NCBI GenBank assembly: GCA_002403895.1
Contig: DHIQ01000159.1
Coordinates: 1-13,569 of the forward strand
DNA: 13,569 bases
Origin: Candidatus Neomicrothrix sp. UBA4742
Lineage (GTDB): Bacteria; Actinomycetota; Acidimicrobiia; Acidimicrobiales; Acidimicrobilacustridaceae
Direction: 5' to 3'
The number at the start of each line of letters is the position of its first letter. Positions within the stretch are counted from its first letter, which is position 1. The notes beneath the pieces were generated by a model. It was not told the origin of the DNA and did no database searches. It saw nothing but the letters and a program-made list of their open reading frames with translations. A program made the translations under genes and the position numbers. Below, piece by piece: positions 1-10,116 of this stretch.

Positions 1-3000
1 GCCGACACCCACAGGTACCAGAACAGCACCCACGGCTCGAGGTACGCCGGGTTCTCCGGGCCCAGCACCCCGCCGCGATCGGCGAACAGCGACGCGTACG
101 CGGCGTAGTGGAACGACCGGATCATCCCCGCCACGTCCCGGAACGCCGTGCGCTTGATCGTTCGCTCCGACAGCGGCCGGGCGGGTTCGCCTTCGAAGTC
201 GATGATCACGAAGTCCCGCCCCGTATACAGCACCTGCCCCAGGTGGAAGTCGCCATGGGTCCGGATGCGCTTCGCTTCGATCCGCACGTCCAGGATCGAA
301 TGGGCCCGCGACTGCAGCGACGGCTCCAGGTCCAGGATCTGCACGAGCTGCGGGATCTGCCGCTCGCGGCCGCGGAGGAACCGGTACGTGCGGGCGATCT
401 CCCCCCGGATCGACTGGTACAGCGCGCGCTGATAATGGGGGGTGAACGGTTCGGGTGCGAAGTCCGGGTGCTCCGGCCTGGACGACAGGGCCAGGTGGAG
501 CTCGGCCGTCCGCTGGCCGAGCAGCCGTGCCGACTCCAGGTACGAACCGAGCATCTGGCGGGCTAGGGCGGGGGCCGGCTGTGACGCAAGCGCGAACAAC
601 GAGGGGCGGGAGGGTAGCGGGGGTTCTTCGTCCTCCGGCCGTCGGGTCATGGCCTCGGTGAGGAAGCCGTGCAGCGCGTCGAGCGTGTACCGCCAGGCGT
701 CGCCCTCGTTCTGGACGAACCCGTGCAGGATGGCGACCGTGGCCGGCCGCCCTCGGGGCTGTGTTCGCCGGTATTCGAGCCATCCGGCCACCGGTGGTGT
801 GTGTTCGAACCGGACCTCCTCGGTGAGGACCCGCCCGACCTCGAGGTCGGGGTTCACGCCTTGGTCCAACCGGCGATAGAGCTTGAGGAGCAGCCGTTCC
901 CCGAACGCGATCGATGTATTGCTCTGCTCGGCCGACAGGACGGTCGGCTCGAGCGCGATGTCGGCCGGTCCGCGCACCTCGCGGAACGCGCCGGTGGGTT
1001 GGGCCAGCAGCCGCCCCTCCGACCCGTTCAACCGCCGGCGCCGTTCGACCGCCTGCAGCAGTCCCCGGGCGAACGCCATCTCCCACACCGCGTCGAACAG
1101 CACCCGGTCCCCACCGGGCCCGCGCACCCGTGCGACGGCGCCCGGCGGAAGGTTCCTGCCGGACGGCAGGATCTTGTACGGCTCGGTACAGGCCAGCGGC
1201 AGGACGTAGGTCTCGGGGTCGCCTTCGGCGAATCCCACCTGGACGAACGTCACTACCGCGACGGTCGACGGTGGGCGCCCCTCCACCTGAGGCCCGGGCA
1301 CGGGGATCGCCTCGGTGAGCTCCACGGACGTGATGCGGCGACCCTTCGCGCCGAACCACCGCCGTTCGCGCAGGTAGGACGGCAGGATCTCCTGCAGCGC
1401 CTCGCGGGCCCGGTCCGCGAACACCAGCTCCTCCCAGCTCTCCCGGACCGAGAGCATCGGCAGCCGGAAGGCCGGCGAGGGTTCGACCTCCTCCTCCGCC
1501 GGCTGCGGTTCCAGGGCGAACCAGAAGAAGGCGTGGGGTCCGAGCGTCAACAGGTAGGGGAGGTCCCCGATCCGAGGGAACTCCGTGTGTCCGAACAGCT
1601 CCAGCGGCACCATCCCCCGGTACTCGGACAGGTCGAGCTCGACGTACTGCGCCTGGCGGGAGAGGTTCGCCACGACCAGGATGCGTTCGTCCTGGAAGGT
1701 GCGGAAGAACGTCAGGACCTTGCGGTTCTCGGGATAGAGGAACTCGATCGAACCCCGGCCGAAAGCCCGGTAGCGCTTGCGCAACGCGATCAGCCGCTTC
1801 ATGAACCACAGCAGCGAGTGCGGATTGTTCTGCTGCGCCTCGACGTTGAGCGCCTCGAAGTGGTACTCGGGGTCGATGATCGCCGGCAGGTACAGCCGTT
1901 GCGGGTTCGCGCGGGAGAAGCCGGCGTTGCGGTCGGAGCTCCACTGCATCGGGGTCCGGACGCCGTTGCGGTCGCCCAGGTAGATGTTGTCGCCCATCCC
2001 GATCTCGTCGCCGTAGTAGATCACCGGCGTACCGGGGAGGGAGAAGAGCAGCCCGTTCATCATCTCGATCAGGCGGCGGTCGTTGCCGAGCAGGGGCGCC
2101 AGCCGCCGCCGGATCCCTAGATTGATCCGGGCCTGCGGGTCCTCCGCGTAGACGCGGTACATGTAGTCGCGCTCTTCGTCGGTCACCATCTCGAGCGTCA
2201 GCTCGTCGTGGTTGCGGAGGAACACCGCCCATTGCGCGGTCTCCGGGATGGCCGGTGTCTGGTTCATGATGTCCACCACCGGGAAACGGTCCTCCATCCG
2301 GATCGACATGAACATCCGGGGCATCAGGGGGAAGTGGAAGGCCATGTGGCAGCGGTCGCCCTTGGGGCCGAAGTACGCCGCGGCGTCCTCCGGCCACTGG
2401 TTCGCTTCGGCAAGCAGCATCTTGTCGTCGAACCGCTCGTCGACGTGCGCCCGGAGCTCCGACAGGAACGCGTAGGTCTCGGGGAGGTTCTCGCAGTTCG
2501 TCCCCTCCCGCTCGAACAGGTACGGCACGGCGTCCAGGCGAAGGCCGTCCACGCCCAGGTCGAACCAGAAGTCGACCACGTTCAGCATCGCTCGCCGGAC
2601 CTCCGGGTTCTCGAAGTTCAGGTCGGGCTGGTGGGCGTAGAACCGGTGCCAGTAGTAGGCCTGGGCCACGGGATCCCACGTCCAGTTCGACGCCTCGAAG
2701 TCCTTGAAGATGATCCGGGCGTCCTGGTAGCGGTCCGGTGTCTCGCTCCACACGTAGAAGTCGCGCTGGGGCGTGCCGGCGGGGGCGCGGCGGGCCCGCT
2801 GGAACCAGGGGTGCTGGTCGGAGGTGTGGTTCAGCACCAGCTCGGTGATCACCCGGAGGTTCTGGCGGCGGGCTTCGCGGAGCAACAGCCGGAAGTCGCG
2901 CAAGGTTCCGTAGGACTGGTGGATCGACTTGTAGTCGGCGATGTCGTAGCCGTCGTCCTTCAGCGGCGACGGGTAGAAGGGCAGCAGCCACAGCGCGGTG

Positions 3001-3163
3001 ACCCCGAGCTCCTGGAGGTACTCGAGCTTCGGCACCAGGCCGCGCAGGTCCCCGATCCCGTCGCCGTTCGAATCGTGGAACGCCCGGACGTGCACCTCGT
3101 AGACGACGGCGTCCTTGTACCAGAGCGTGGGCTTGGGGCGGGCGGGCCTCCGGCGGGCGTCCA

Positions 3164-3164
<1 letters not shown>
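1..3164 (-). CDS. treS: Trehalose synthase-maltokinase fusion (TreS-Mak), 3' end outside window
   Basis: A bifunctional cytosolic enzyme. The N-terminal GH13 half isomerises trehalose and maltose, and the C-terminal kinase-like half makes maltose-1-phosphate from maltose and ATP for GlgE. I read 1054 codons without a stop. Residues about 13-560 are TreS: WYKDAVVYEVHVRAF at the start, DGYDIADY, nucleophile D211 in DGLRLDAV, acid/base E253 in LLAEAN, and D320 in RNHDEL. Maltokinase begins near residue 580 (LRERRWFGAKGR) and has HGDFHLGQ with catalytic D972 and IDFEGEP with D989. The protein is cut in its last helices (EPWVLFWYLWV), probably some tens of residues short. The GTG start at 3164-3162 shares one base with the glgE TAG stop and has no Shine-Dalgarno, so translation is probably coupled. 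The fold calls are firm. Reaction direction in vivo is inferred from the neighbours. Confidence 0.96.
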
Positions 3165-5163
<1,999 letters not shown>

Positions 5164-5167
<4 letters not shown>

Positions 5168-6387
5168 GTTCGAAGCGGTGCCTCCGCGACCAGCCGCCGG
5201 TAGAGCTCGAGCGTGCGGCCGGCCACGGCCGGCCAGGTGAAGCGGTCCAGGACGCGCGCCCGGCCGGCCGCGCCGAACCGCTCGGCCCTGGACGGGTCGG
5301 CGAGCAGCGCGTTCACCCGCTCGGCGAGGTCGCGGGCGAAGCCGTCCGCGTCCGTGGGCTCCCCGTCCGCCCGCGGTTCGAACGGCACCAGCAACCCCGT
5401 CACCCCGTCCTCCACCACCTCGGGGATCCCGCCGACCGCGCTGGCGACCACGGCCGCCCCGCATGCCATCGCCTCCAGGTTCACGATGCCGAGCGGTTCG
5501 TAGACGGACGGGCAGACGAACACGGTGGAGTGGCTCAGCAGCTGGATGACCTCGGTGCGGGCGGCCATCCGGTCGATCCACACGATGCCGGCGCGTTCCC
5601 GGCGAAGCCGTTCGATCCGCTCGGCCGTCTCCCGCCCGATCCCCGGCTCGTCGGGCGAACCGGCCAGGAACACGAGCTGCGCCTCCGGAGCGATGAACCG
5701 GCCGGCTTCGACCAGGTGCACGATCCCCTTCTGGCGGGTGATGCGGCCTACGAAGCTCACGATCGGGTGGCGCGGATCCACCCCCCACCGTTCGAGGACG
5801 TCGGTGCCGGGGTCGGGGCGGTACTGGTCCGCATCGATCCCGTTGTGGATGACGGCCACCCGAGCCGGGTCGAGCTGCGGGTACGTGGCCAGCAGGTCCG
5901 CGCGCATTGCCCCGCTGACGGCGATCACGGCGTCGGCGGAGTCGATCCCGGACCGTTCGCAGAACTTCGAGATCTCGTAGCCGCCGGCGCCGAGCTGTTC
6001 GGCCTTCCACGGGCGGAGCGGCTCCAGGCTGTGGCTGGTCATGACGTGGGGAACGCCGTACAGGAGTTTGGCGAGGTGCCCGGCGAAGTTGGTGTACCAG
6101 GTGTGGCTGTGGACGAGGTCGACGCTCTCCAAGGTCGCGGCCATGGCCAGGTCGACGGAGAGGACCCGCAGGGCCGACTCAGGTTGCCCGGCCGGGTCCG
6201 GGGCAGGGATCGGGATGGCCCGGACCCGCAGCCTGGCGCCGGGTGGGGTGGGCGGGCGCGGGGCGCCGAAGCACCGCACCTCCACCTCGACCTGCCGGGC
6301 CAGCTCGCGCGAGAGGTATTCGACGTGGACGCCGGCACCGCCGTAGACCTCGGGCGGGTACTCGCGGGTCAGCAGGCCGACCCTCAT
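5164..6387 (-). CDS. glgA: GlgA/GlgM, Corynebacterium-type GT4 glycogen synthase (maltose-1-phosphate synthase)
   Basis: A 407-residue retaining GT-B glycosyltransferase of family 4. Mycobacterial relatives (GlgM) use ADP-glucose and glucose-1-phosphate to form maltose-1-phosphate, the GlgE substrate, and were first named glycogen synthase. Visible features are the N-terminal loop YGGAGVHVEYLSREL (residues 15-29), HSHTWYTN (93-100), VIHNGID (179-184), donor-phosphate residues R215 and K220 in FVGRITRQKG, and the E-x7-E pair E297/E305 in YEPLGIVNLE. The start is the ATG at 6387-6385, because MRVGLLTREYPPEVYGGAG is the family's usual N-terminus. The frame extends to a TTG at 6474, but that leader has no family character. 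No clear Shine-Dalgarno precedes the ATG. The end overlaps glgE by four bases. The usual glgC neighbour is absent. Which product dominates in this organism cannot be read from the sequence. Confidence 0.93.
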
Positions 6388-6556
6388 CACCGGGGCGCAG
6401 ATACGTTCGCGCTCATTGATGGTGAGCGAGCCGTCGCGTGCGTAGTGCCCGGCCACGCCCTCTCCCTCGACCAAGGGCTCCAGCTTGCCGTGCAGGACGC
6501 TGACTCGACCCGTGTGCCCTGATCGGGGCGCGCGGCCCGGCGAGTAAGAGGAGGCA

Positions 6557-7516
6557 TCAGCGGGGGATGTACCGCTCGCGGAGGGCCGTGACCGTGGGCG
6601 ACCGGAGGGCGGCAGCGTCGAGGATCTCCTCGACGGTCATCGAGGAGAAGCTCGACGGATCTGCGAGCAGATCTCGGTATCGGTTGCACGCGTCGACGAA
6701 GTCCGTGTTCCCGGCGGGGTGGACGACGACGTAGCGGCCCCAGGTGCACGTGCCGCTGGCATGCTGGAGCATCGACAGCAACAGAAGGTGCTCGAGCCAC
6801 ATCACGGCGAGATCGGTCTTCCCCTTGACCGCGTCGCTGGCCCCAGCCTCGAAGACGCCAGACGTCTCGGCGACCTCGAGATACCGCCGGATGTTGCTCG
6901 GCTTCGGTGTCTCCGGCTTGATTCGCTCGTGGTACTTCGTGTCGAGGCCGACGATCCCCTGTGTCCCGTCGTCGACGTCGAGGACGAACGCCGCATCGAA
7001 CGCCCGCAGGCTGTTGAGGTACGCCGTGTCGAGCCAGCCGGGCGAGTGCGCGAAGCGGACCTCGCACACGGTGCCGGGCGCGTCCGGCCACCAGGCGTGG
7101 ACGGCTCGGTCGGCCCGTCTGAGGTCGGCGGCCAGGTCGCCGAAGAGGTTGAAGGCCATCGCCGCCGACGACAGCAGATCGGCCCACAGTCCCTGGTGAT
7201 CGAAGCTCTGGTGAGGTTCGATGATGGACGTTCGGCCCCTCGCCGCGTCGAGCGCATCCGCGGTGAGGAAGTTCGCGCCGGTCTCTCGGGCGTAAGCGAG
7301 CGGGAGGCAACTCCCGACGAGCCGCCCAGCCCTGCCGCCCGGCCTCGGTGCGATCGGCTGCGAACCGACCGGGTGCCCGTGGGCCTCACGCCACTGCGAC
7401 TGGTGGTAGCGCACTCGTCGACGGAACTCGGTCATCTGCGGTCGCCGCGGGACCCGGTCGACCGCCTCCCAGCAGTGCGCAGCCTCGAGCTCCTCCTTGG
7501 AGAGAACCTCCGCCAT
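6557..7516 (-). CDS. PD-(D/E)XK putative endonuclease, resembling the PGN_0703 group
   Basis: A 319-residue protein without membrane segments. The core nuclease motif is recognisable: D174 in RAFDAAFVLD, followed by the strand IVGLDTKYHE with D192-T-K194, that is D-x(17)-D-x-K. Upstream are SIIEPHQSFDHQGLWADLL and CEVRFAHSPG, which with the order of elements recall a group named PGN_0703 putative restriction endonucleases; that name is from memory and unconfirmed. The ATG at 7516 lies 17 bases after the tetR stop and has no Shine-Dalgarno, so it may be translated by readthrough or reinitiation from tetR. It sits between a plsC-tetR pair and the glycogen operon, with no methyltransferase, specificity or helicase gene near it, and its base use looks less GC-rich than the flanking metabolic genes. 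It is probably a laterally acquired DNA-cleaving enzyme. A repair nuclease or solitary restriction enzyme is equally possible. Confidence 0.72.
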   Translation of the reverse strand: MAEVLSKEELEAAHCWEAVDRVPRRPQMTEFRRRVRYHQSQWREAHGHPVGSQPIAPRPGGRAGRLVGSCLPLAYARETGANFLTADALDAARGRTSIIEPHQSFDHQGLWADLLSSAAMAFNLFGDLAADLRRADRAVHAWWPDAPGTVCEVRFAHSPGWLDTAYLNSLRAFDAAFVLDVDDGTQGIVGLDTKYHERIKPETPKPSNIRRYLEVAETSGVFEAGASDAVKGKTDLAVMWLEHLLLLSMLQHASGTCTWGRYVVVHPAGNTDFVDACNRYRDLLADPSSFSSMTVEEILDAAALRSPTVTALRERYIPR

Positions 7517-7533
7517 GTCGACATCGTAGGTGG

Positions 7534-8172
7534 TCAGGCCCCGGCCGCGTCCCGGGGTTCGGCCACGTTGCCGGGGAACATCGCGTTGCGGACGAAGGCC
7601 AGGACCTCCTCCTCCCGGCGGCGGAGGGCGGTCCGGCTTCGGTCCTCGCCGACCACGGCGCGCAGCACCCCGGCTTCGGTGATCGAGCCGACCACGGCCG
7701 TGTACAAGGTGAACAGGAGCAGGGCCGGATCCTGGGGTCGGATGATGCCCTCGTCCATGCCCTGGGCCAGGAACGCCAGGGCGCGCAGCCGAAGCGGTTC
7801 GAGCGTGGCCGCGAACCGGTTGATCACCGCGGGGTCCAGGCGGCTGGCCTCCCGGATGAACTGGGGGAACTCCGGCCACTCCTCGGCCAGGCGGAACAGT
7901 GTGTGGATGACCGTCTCGGCCTTCCGGGACGCCGAGCTCTCGGCATCCAGCGCCTCGGCGAGTTCCCGGGCCACGCGCTGGCTGGTCTCGATCACGCACG
8001 CTTCGAGCAGGGTGTCCTTGGCGGGGAAGTAGTACAGCAGGGTCTGCTTGCGCACGCCGGCCGCCGAGGCGACCGCCTCCAGGCTGGTCCGTTCGAACCC
8101 GTTCGCCCCGAACAATCGGATGGCCTCCTGGAGCAGGCGGCGGCGGGTGGCCGCGCCCCCGGTGCGACTCAC
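7534..8172 (-). CDS. TetR/AcrR-family transcriptional regulator
   Basis: A 212-residue DNA-binding repressor-type protein. The N-terminal TetR helix-turn-helix spans about residues 8-55 (RRRLLQEAIRLFGANGFERT, then SLEAVASAAGVRKQTLLYYF and PAKDTLLEA). The remaining all-helical part would be the ligand and dimerisation domain, with a TetR C-terminal style segment around FPQFIREASRLDPAVINRF. The start is a GTG at 8172-8170, seven bases after the acyltransferase stop, so the two genes are probably co-transcribed and the regulator may sense an acyl-lipid or acyl-CoA type signal. The ligand is unknown and this is inference. A paired inverted-repeat site upstream of the acyltransferase gene (9159-9192) is a candidate operator. 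The putative endonuclease gene follows 17 bases downstream. Confidence 0.93.
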   Translation of the reverse strand: MSRTGGAATRRRLLQEAIRLFGANGFERTSLEAVASAAGVRKQTLLYYFPAKDTLLEACVIETSQRVARELAEALDAESSASRKAETVIHTLFRLAEEWPEFPQFIREASRLDPAVINRFAATLEPLRLRALAFLAQGMDEGIIRPQDPALLLFTLYTAVVGSITEAGVLRAVVGEDRSRTALRRREEEVLAFVRNAMFPGNVAEPRDAAGA

Positions 8173-8179
8173 GGCCCGG

Positions 8180-9097
8180 TCACCGGGAGGGCCAGGCCCG
8201 CGGGCGCCTCGGCCGGGGGAGCGGGCGGGTCGACTCCCACACCTTGCGCCACCGCGGTCCCACCGGTCCGGTCATGACCGGCGTCGCGTCGTCGGCCTGG
8301 CGCCGCAGGGACTCCCACCAGCTGGTCTGGTCCTCGTCCCACAGCCGGCCGAGGGAGGCGTGGATGCGCCGCGACAAACTTCGGTAGTCCTCGCCCTGTT
8401 CGGCCCGAACCGGTGGGCCGAACCGGACGCTGACCGGCGGCCGTCCCTTGACGGGCCAGCTCCGGCCGCGGGGCATGGCGGCGAACGTCCCTCGCAACCC
8501 GACCGGGACGGCGGCCATGTCGTGGTCGATGCATAGGCGGGCGGCGCCGTGGCGGAACCGTCCGACCCAGCCGTCCTTCGACCGGGTTCCCTCGGGGAAC
8601 ACCAGCAGGTTCCACCCCTCGTCGACCAGGCGCTTGGCCGTGGTGGTCGCCTTCGACCCGCCGGTCCGCTCGATCGGGAACGTGTTGAAGACGAGGGCGG
8701 TGGTCGCTGCGCGCCACCAGACGTCGAAGAAGTAGTCGGCGGCGGCGGCGACCGCGGTGCGCTCGCGCCACTCCTTGGGGAGTGAGCAGAGGATGAGCGG
8801 GGTGTCCAGGTGGCTGGAGTGGTTGGCCACGAACATGACCGGTGCCGTGAGGCTCTCCAGCCGGTCGAGGCCCTCGACGGTCGGGTCCGTCTCCGTCCAG
8901 ACCAGCGGCCTGAAGGCGTATCGGAGGATGGCGTGGCGGGTTGCCTTCGCGGCCGGGCTCCGGGCCCAGTCGGTGGGGAACGCCTGAGGTTCCGGCGTTT
9001 CGAACCACGGTTCGGCCGAACGCGGGACCAGCGGGCGACGTGTCCAGCGCCAGCCCCGGGCGACCTCCCGGACCTCGTCGATCAAAGATGGGCTCAT
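8180..9097 (-). CDS. PlsC-type 1-acylglycerol-3-phosphate acyltransferase family protein
   Basis: A 305-residue acyltransferase of the PlsC/LPLAT superfamily, likely moving an acyl chain to lysophosphatidate or a related acceptor at the inner face of the membrane. Family block 1, the H-x4-D catalytic motif, is NHSSHLD with H93 and D98. The substrate-binding motif is VFPEGTRSKDG with E169-G170-T171. VFNTFPIER (residues 136-144) fits the intermediate block, and AAVPVGLRGT (195-204) the last block. Between H93 and E169 the spacing is normal. The N-terminal 80 residues and the C-terminal tail after about 240 are Trp/Arg-rich and give no clear membrane helix, so association is probably peripheral. 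The ATG at 9097 is preceded on its strand by GGGAG about 10 bases upstream. It heads a transcription unit with tetR. The exact acceptor is not deducible, and phospholipid, triacylglycerol or glycolipid synthesis all fit. Confidence 0.92.
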   Translation of the reverse strand: MSPSLIDEVREVARGWRWTRRPLVPRSAEPWFETPEPQAFPTDWARSPAAKATRHAILRYAFRPLVWTETDPTVEGLDRLESLTAPVMFVANHSSHLDTPLILCSLPKEWRERTAVAAAADYFFDVWWRAATTALVFNTFPIERTGGSKATTTAKRLVDEGWNLLVFPEGTRSKDGWVGRFRHGAARLCIDHDMAAVPVGLRGTFAAMPRGRSWPVKGRPPVSVRFGPPVRAEQGEDYRSLSRRIHASLGRLWDEDQTSWWESLRRQADDATPVMTGPVGPRWRKVWESTRPLPRPRRPRAWPSR

Positions 9098-9158
9098 GGT
9101 GAGGTCTCTCCCGTGCGAGCTGTCGACGCGGTTCCGGGAGCGTGCGCCACGCCTCCCA

Positions 9159-9192
9159 CGTAGGGTGCCCTACGCCCTATGGGGTGCCCTAC
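9159..9192. promoter_or_regulatory. Candidate tandem operator upstream of the acyltransferase-tetR unit
   Basis: The plus strand carries a 16-bp inverted repeat, CGTAGGG-TG-CCCTACG, at 9159-9174. Its right part, GGGTGCCCTAC, recurs as an 11-base direct repeat at 9182-9192, exactly 19 bases further on. The pair lies 62-95 bases upstream of the acyltransferase ATG. A palindrome of this size next to an operon containing a TetR regulator suggests its operator. No convincing -35/-10 pair was found around it, so the operator role is inferred. Confidence 0.45.
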
Positions 9193-9242
9193 ACGGAAAC
9201 CAAGCCGCCGCGAACCGTGACCCTCGGGCGGCCTGCTCTCCG

Positions 9243-9280
9243 ACATATGGCGCCAGGGAACTATCCCCTTGACGGCTGTA
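9243..9280 (+). repeat. Left terminal inverted repeat of the IS1595-type element
   Basis: This starts ACATATGGCGCCAGGG and ends inward with TTGACGGCTGTA. It matches the reverse complement of 12101-12138 at 36 of 38 positions, with mismatches at 9265 and 9270. The inward TTGACG at 9269-9274 is a good -35 hexamer facing the NYN gene. Confidence 0.9.
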
Positions 9281-9298
9281 GGGCCATCCCAGGAGAAT
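9269..9298 (+). promoter_or_regulatory. Possible promoter for the NYN gene formed by the left inverted repeat
   Basis: TTGACG at 9269-9274 in the terminal repeat is followed, after 18 bases, by GAGAAT at 9293-9298, which matches four of six positions of a -10 box. The -10 overlaps the AGGAGA Shine-Dalgarno, so a start here would give a leaderless or very short leader. The -35 is strong and the -10 weak, so this is only a candidate. Confidence 0.3.
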
Positions 9299-9306
9299 GG
9301 GAGGTC

Positions 9307-9936
9307 ATGGAAGCGCGGGTATACATCGACGGATTCAATCTCTACTACGGCATCAAGAAGTGGCCCGCGTACAAGTGGCTCAACCTGGAAGACTTGGTAG
9401 ACCGCGTGTTCCCGAATGATGACATTCAGCTCATCCGCTATTTCACAGCACGGGTCAAAGGCAAGATCAGCCCGGATTCCCCGGCCAGGCAGCAAGCATA
9501 TCTGGCGGCGCTGTCGTCCCTGGGGCGCGTGGAGACCCTTTTCGGGAAGTTCCTCATCAACGAGGCGTGGATGCCCTTGGTGGATGACCCGAATCAGTGG
9601 GCACACGTCCTTCGTCCCGAGGAGAAGGGCTCTGACGTCAACATCGCAACCTATCTCCTGCTGGACGGAATCAAGCAGCCTGGGACGATGGCGATCATTT
9701 TCAGCAACGACTCTGATCTCAGGGAGCCAATCCGCGTCGCCCAGCAGCCACCCTTCAACCTGACGGTCTGGGTTGTGAATCCACGCTTCAAGCCCAAGAC
9801 GAAGATGAGTGCTACGCATCACATCGACCTGAGCATCGGAGACGTCCGTGACAGTCAGTTTCCCGACGACGTCACCTTGTCTGACGGGAAGGTCGTGACT
9901 CGCCCCGAGACCTGGCGGCAAGAAGAAGACCCCTGA
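9307..9936 (+). CDS. NYN (PIN-like) domain protein, predicted ribonuclease, element passenger
   Basis: A 209-residue protein that is nearly all NYN domain, a PIN-like fold expected to cut RNA with metal bound by acidic residues. The signature VYIDGFNLYYG is at residues 5-15 (D8, N11). EEKGSDVNIATYLLLDG (105-121) gives D110, and IIFSNDSDLREPI (130-142) gives D135 and D137. All expected acidic positions are kept. The C-terminus (HHIDLSIGDVRDSQFPD) resembles the tail of widespread stand-alone NYN proteins. The ATG at 9307 is chosen because the signature begins four residues later and AGGAGA lies about 10 bases upstream. The longer frame back to 9142 would cross the terminal repeat. It lies just inside the left repeat with a hairpin directly after it, so it is its own transcription unit. 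Target RNA is unknown. Confidence 0.9.
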   Translation: MEARVYIDGFNLYYGIKKWPAYKWLNLEDLVDRVFPNDDIQLIRYFTARVKGKISPDSPARQQAYLAALSSLGRVETLFGKFLINEAWMPLVDDPNQWAHVLRPEEKGSDVNIATYLLLDGIKQPGTMAIIFSNDSDLREPIRVAQQPPFNLTVWVVNPRFKPKTKMSATHHIDLSIGDVRDSQFPDDVTLSDGKVVTRPETWRQEEDP

Positions 9937-9943
9937 AACCGCG

Positions 9944-9970
9944 GAGGCCCGCCCTTGCGGGGCGGGCCTC
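9944..9970 (+). terminator. Hairpin terminator after the NYN gene
   Basis: A perfect 10-bp stem, GAGGCCCGCC pairing with GGCGGGCCTC around a 7-base loop, begins seven bases after the NYN stop. There is no T-run after it, as is common in high-GC bacteria. It would insulate the transposase promoter from NYN transcription. Confidence 0.75.
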
Positions 9971-10081
9971 GCACCCAGCCGACGAAGCGACTGGGGGGGT
10001 ACTGGAATACTACCCAGAGTCTTCGGCACGTACAACCGTCCGCACAACGGGACGAAGGGCTTAAAGCAGATGCAGTATCCC

Positions 10082-10110
10082 TTGACGGCTGTACAGCCGT
10101 CTGGTATACT
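10082..10110 (+). promoter_or_regulatory. Transposase promoter (TTGACG, 17 bp, extended TATACT), leaderless start
   Basis: The -35 TTGACG is at 10082-10087, the spacer is exactly 17 bases, and the -10 TATACT at 10105-10110 is preceded by TGG, an extended -10. The expected transcription start seven bases past the -10 is the A of the transposase ATG at 10117. No Shine-Dalgarno is present in the six bases between, which agrees with a leaderless message. Confidence 0.75.
10084..10101. promoter_or_regulatory. Palindromic operator in the transposase promoter, matching the inner terminal repeat
   Basis: GACGGCTGTACAGCCGTC is a perfect 18-bp palindrome filling the region between -35 and -10. Each arm plus the central bases (GACGGCTGTA) is identical to the inner 10 bases of both terminal inverted repeats. 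The symmetry extends imperfectly over 10075-10109 (GTATCC...TATAC). A protein that binds the element's ends would therefore also block this promoter. Confidence 0.6.
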
Positions 10111-10116
10111 CACGTC

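Noticed and set aside
669..2120. 483-residue plus-strand open frame
   Set aside because: It is antisense to treS-mak, whose frame encodes clear catalytic motifs on the other strand. The product is Arg/Pro/Glu-rich with no domain, as expected of a GC-driven shadow.
5168..6010. Upstream extension of the glgE frame, giving a 948-residue reading
   Set aside because: It overlaps glgA in another frame on the same strand, is Arg/Gly/Pro-rich low-complexity sequence, and the ATGA junction at 5164-5167 gives the natural glgE start.
6388..6474. 29-residue N-terminal extension of GlgA from a TTG
   Set aside because: The GT4 Rossmann start begins at MRVGLLTREY, and the leader shows no family feature. 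The 6388-6556 gap otherwise shows no gene; a weak TATCTG near 6400 as -10 had no partner -35.
9159..9192. CRISPR-like direct repeats
   Set aside because: Only two short copies with an 8-base gap, no array and no cas genes.
9955..10116. N-terminal extension of the transposase
   Set aside because: It would be translated through the hairpin, the promoter and the palindrome. The family's N-terminus fits the ATG at 10117.
9936..10116. Extra hairpin CGTCC/GGACG near 10038-10055 as a regulatory RNA
   Set aside because: The stem is only five base pairs with a long loop, which is common by chance in this composition.
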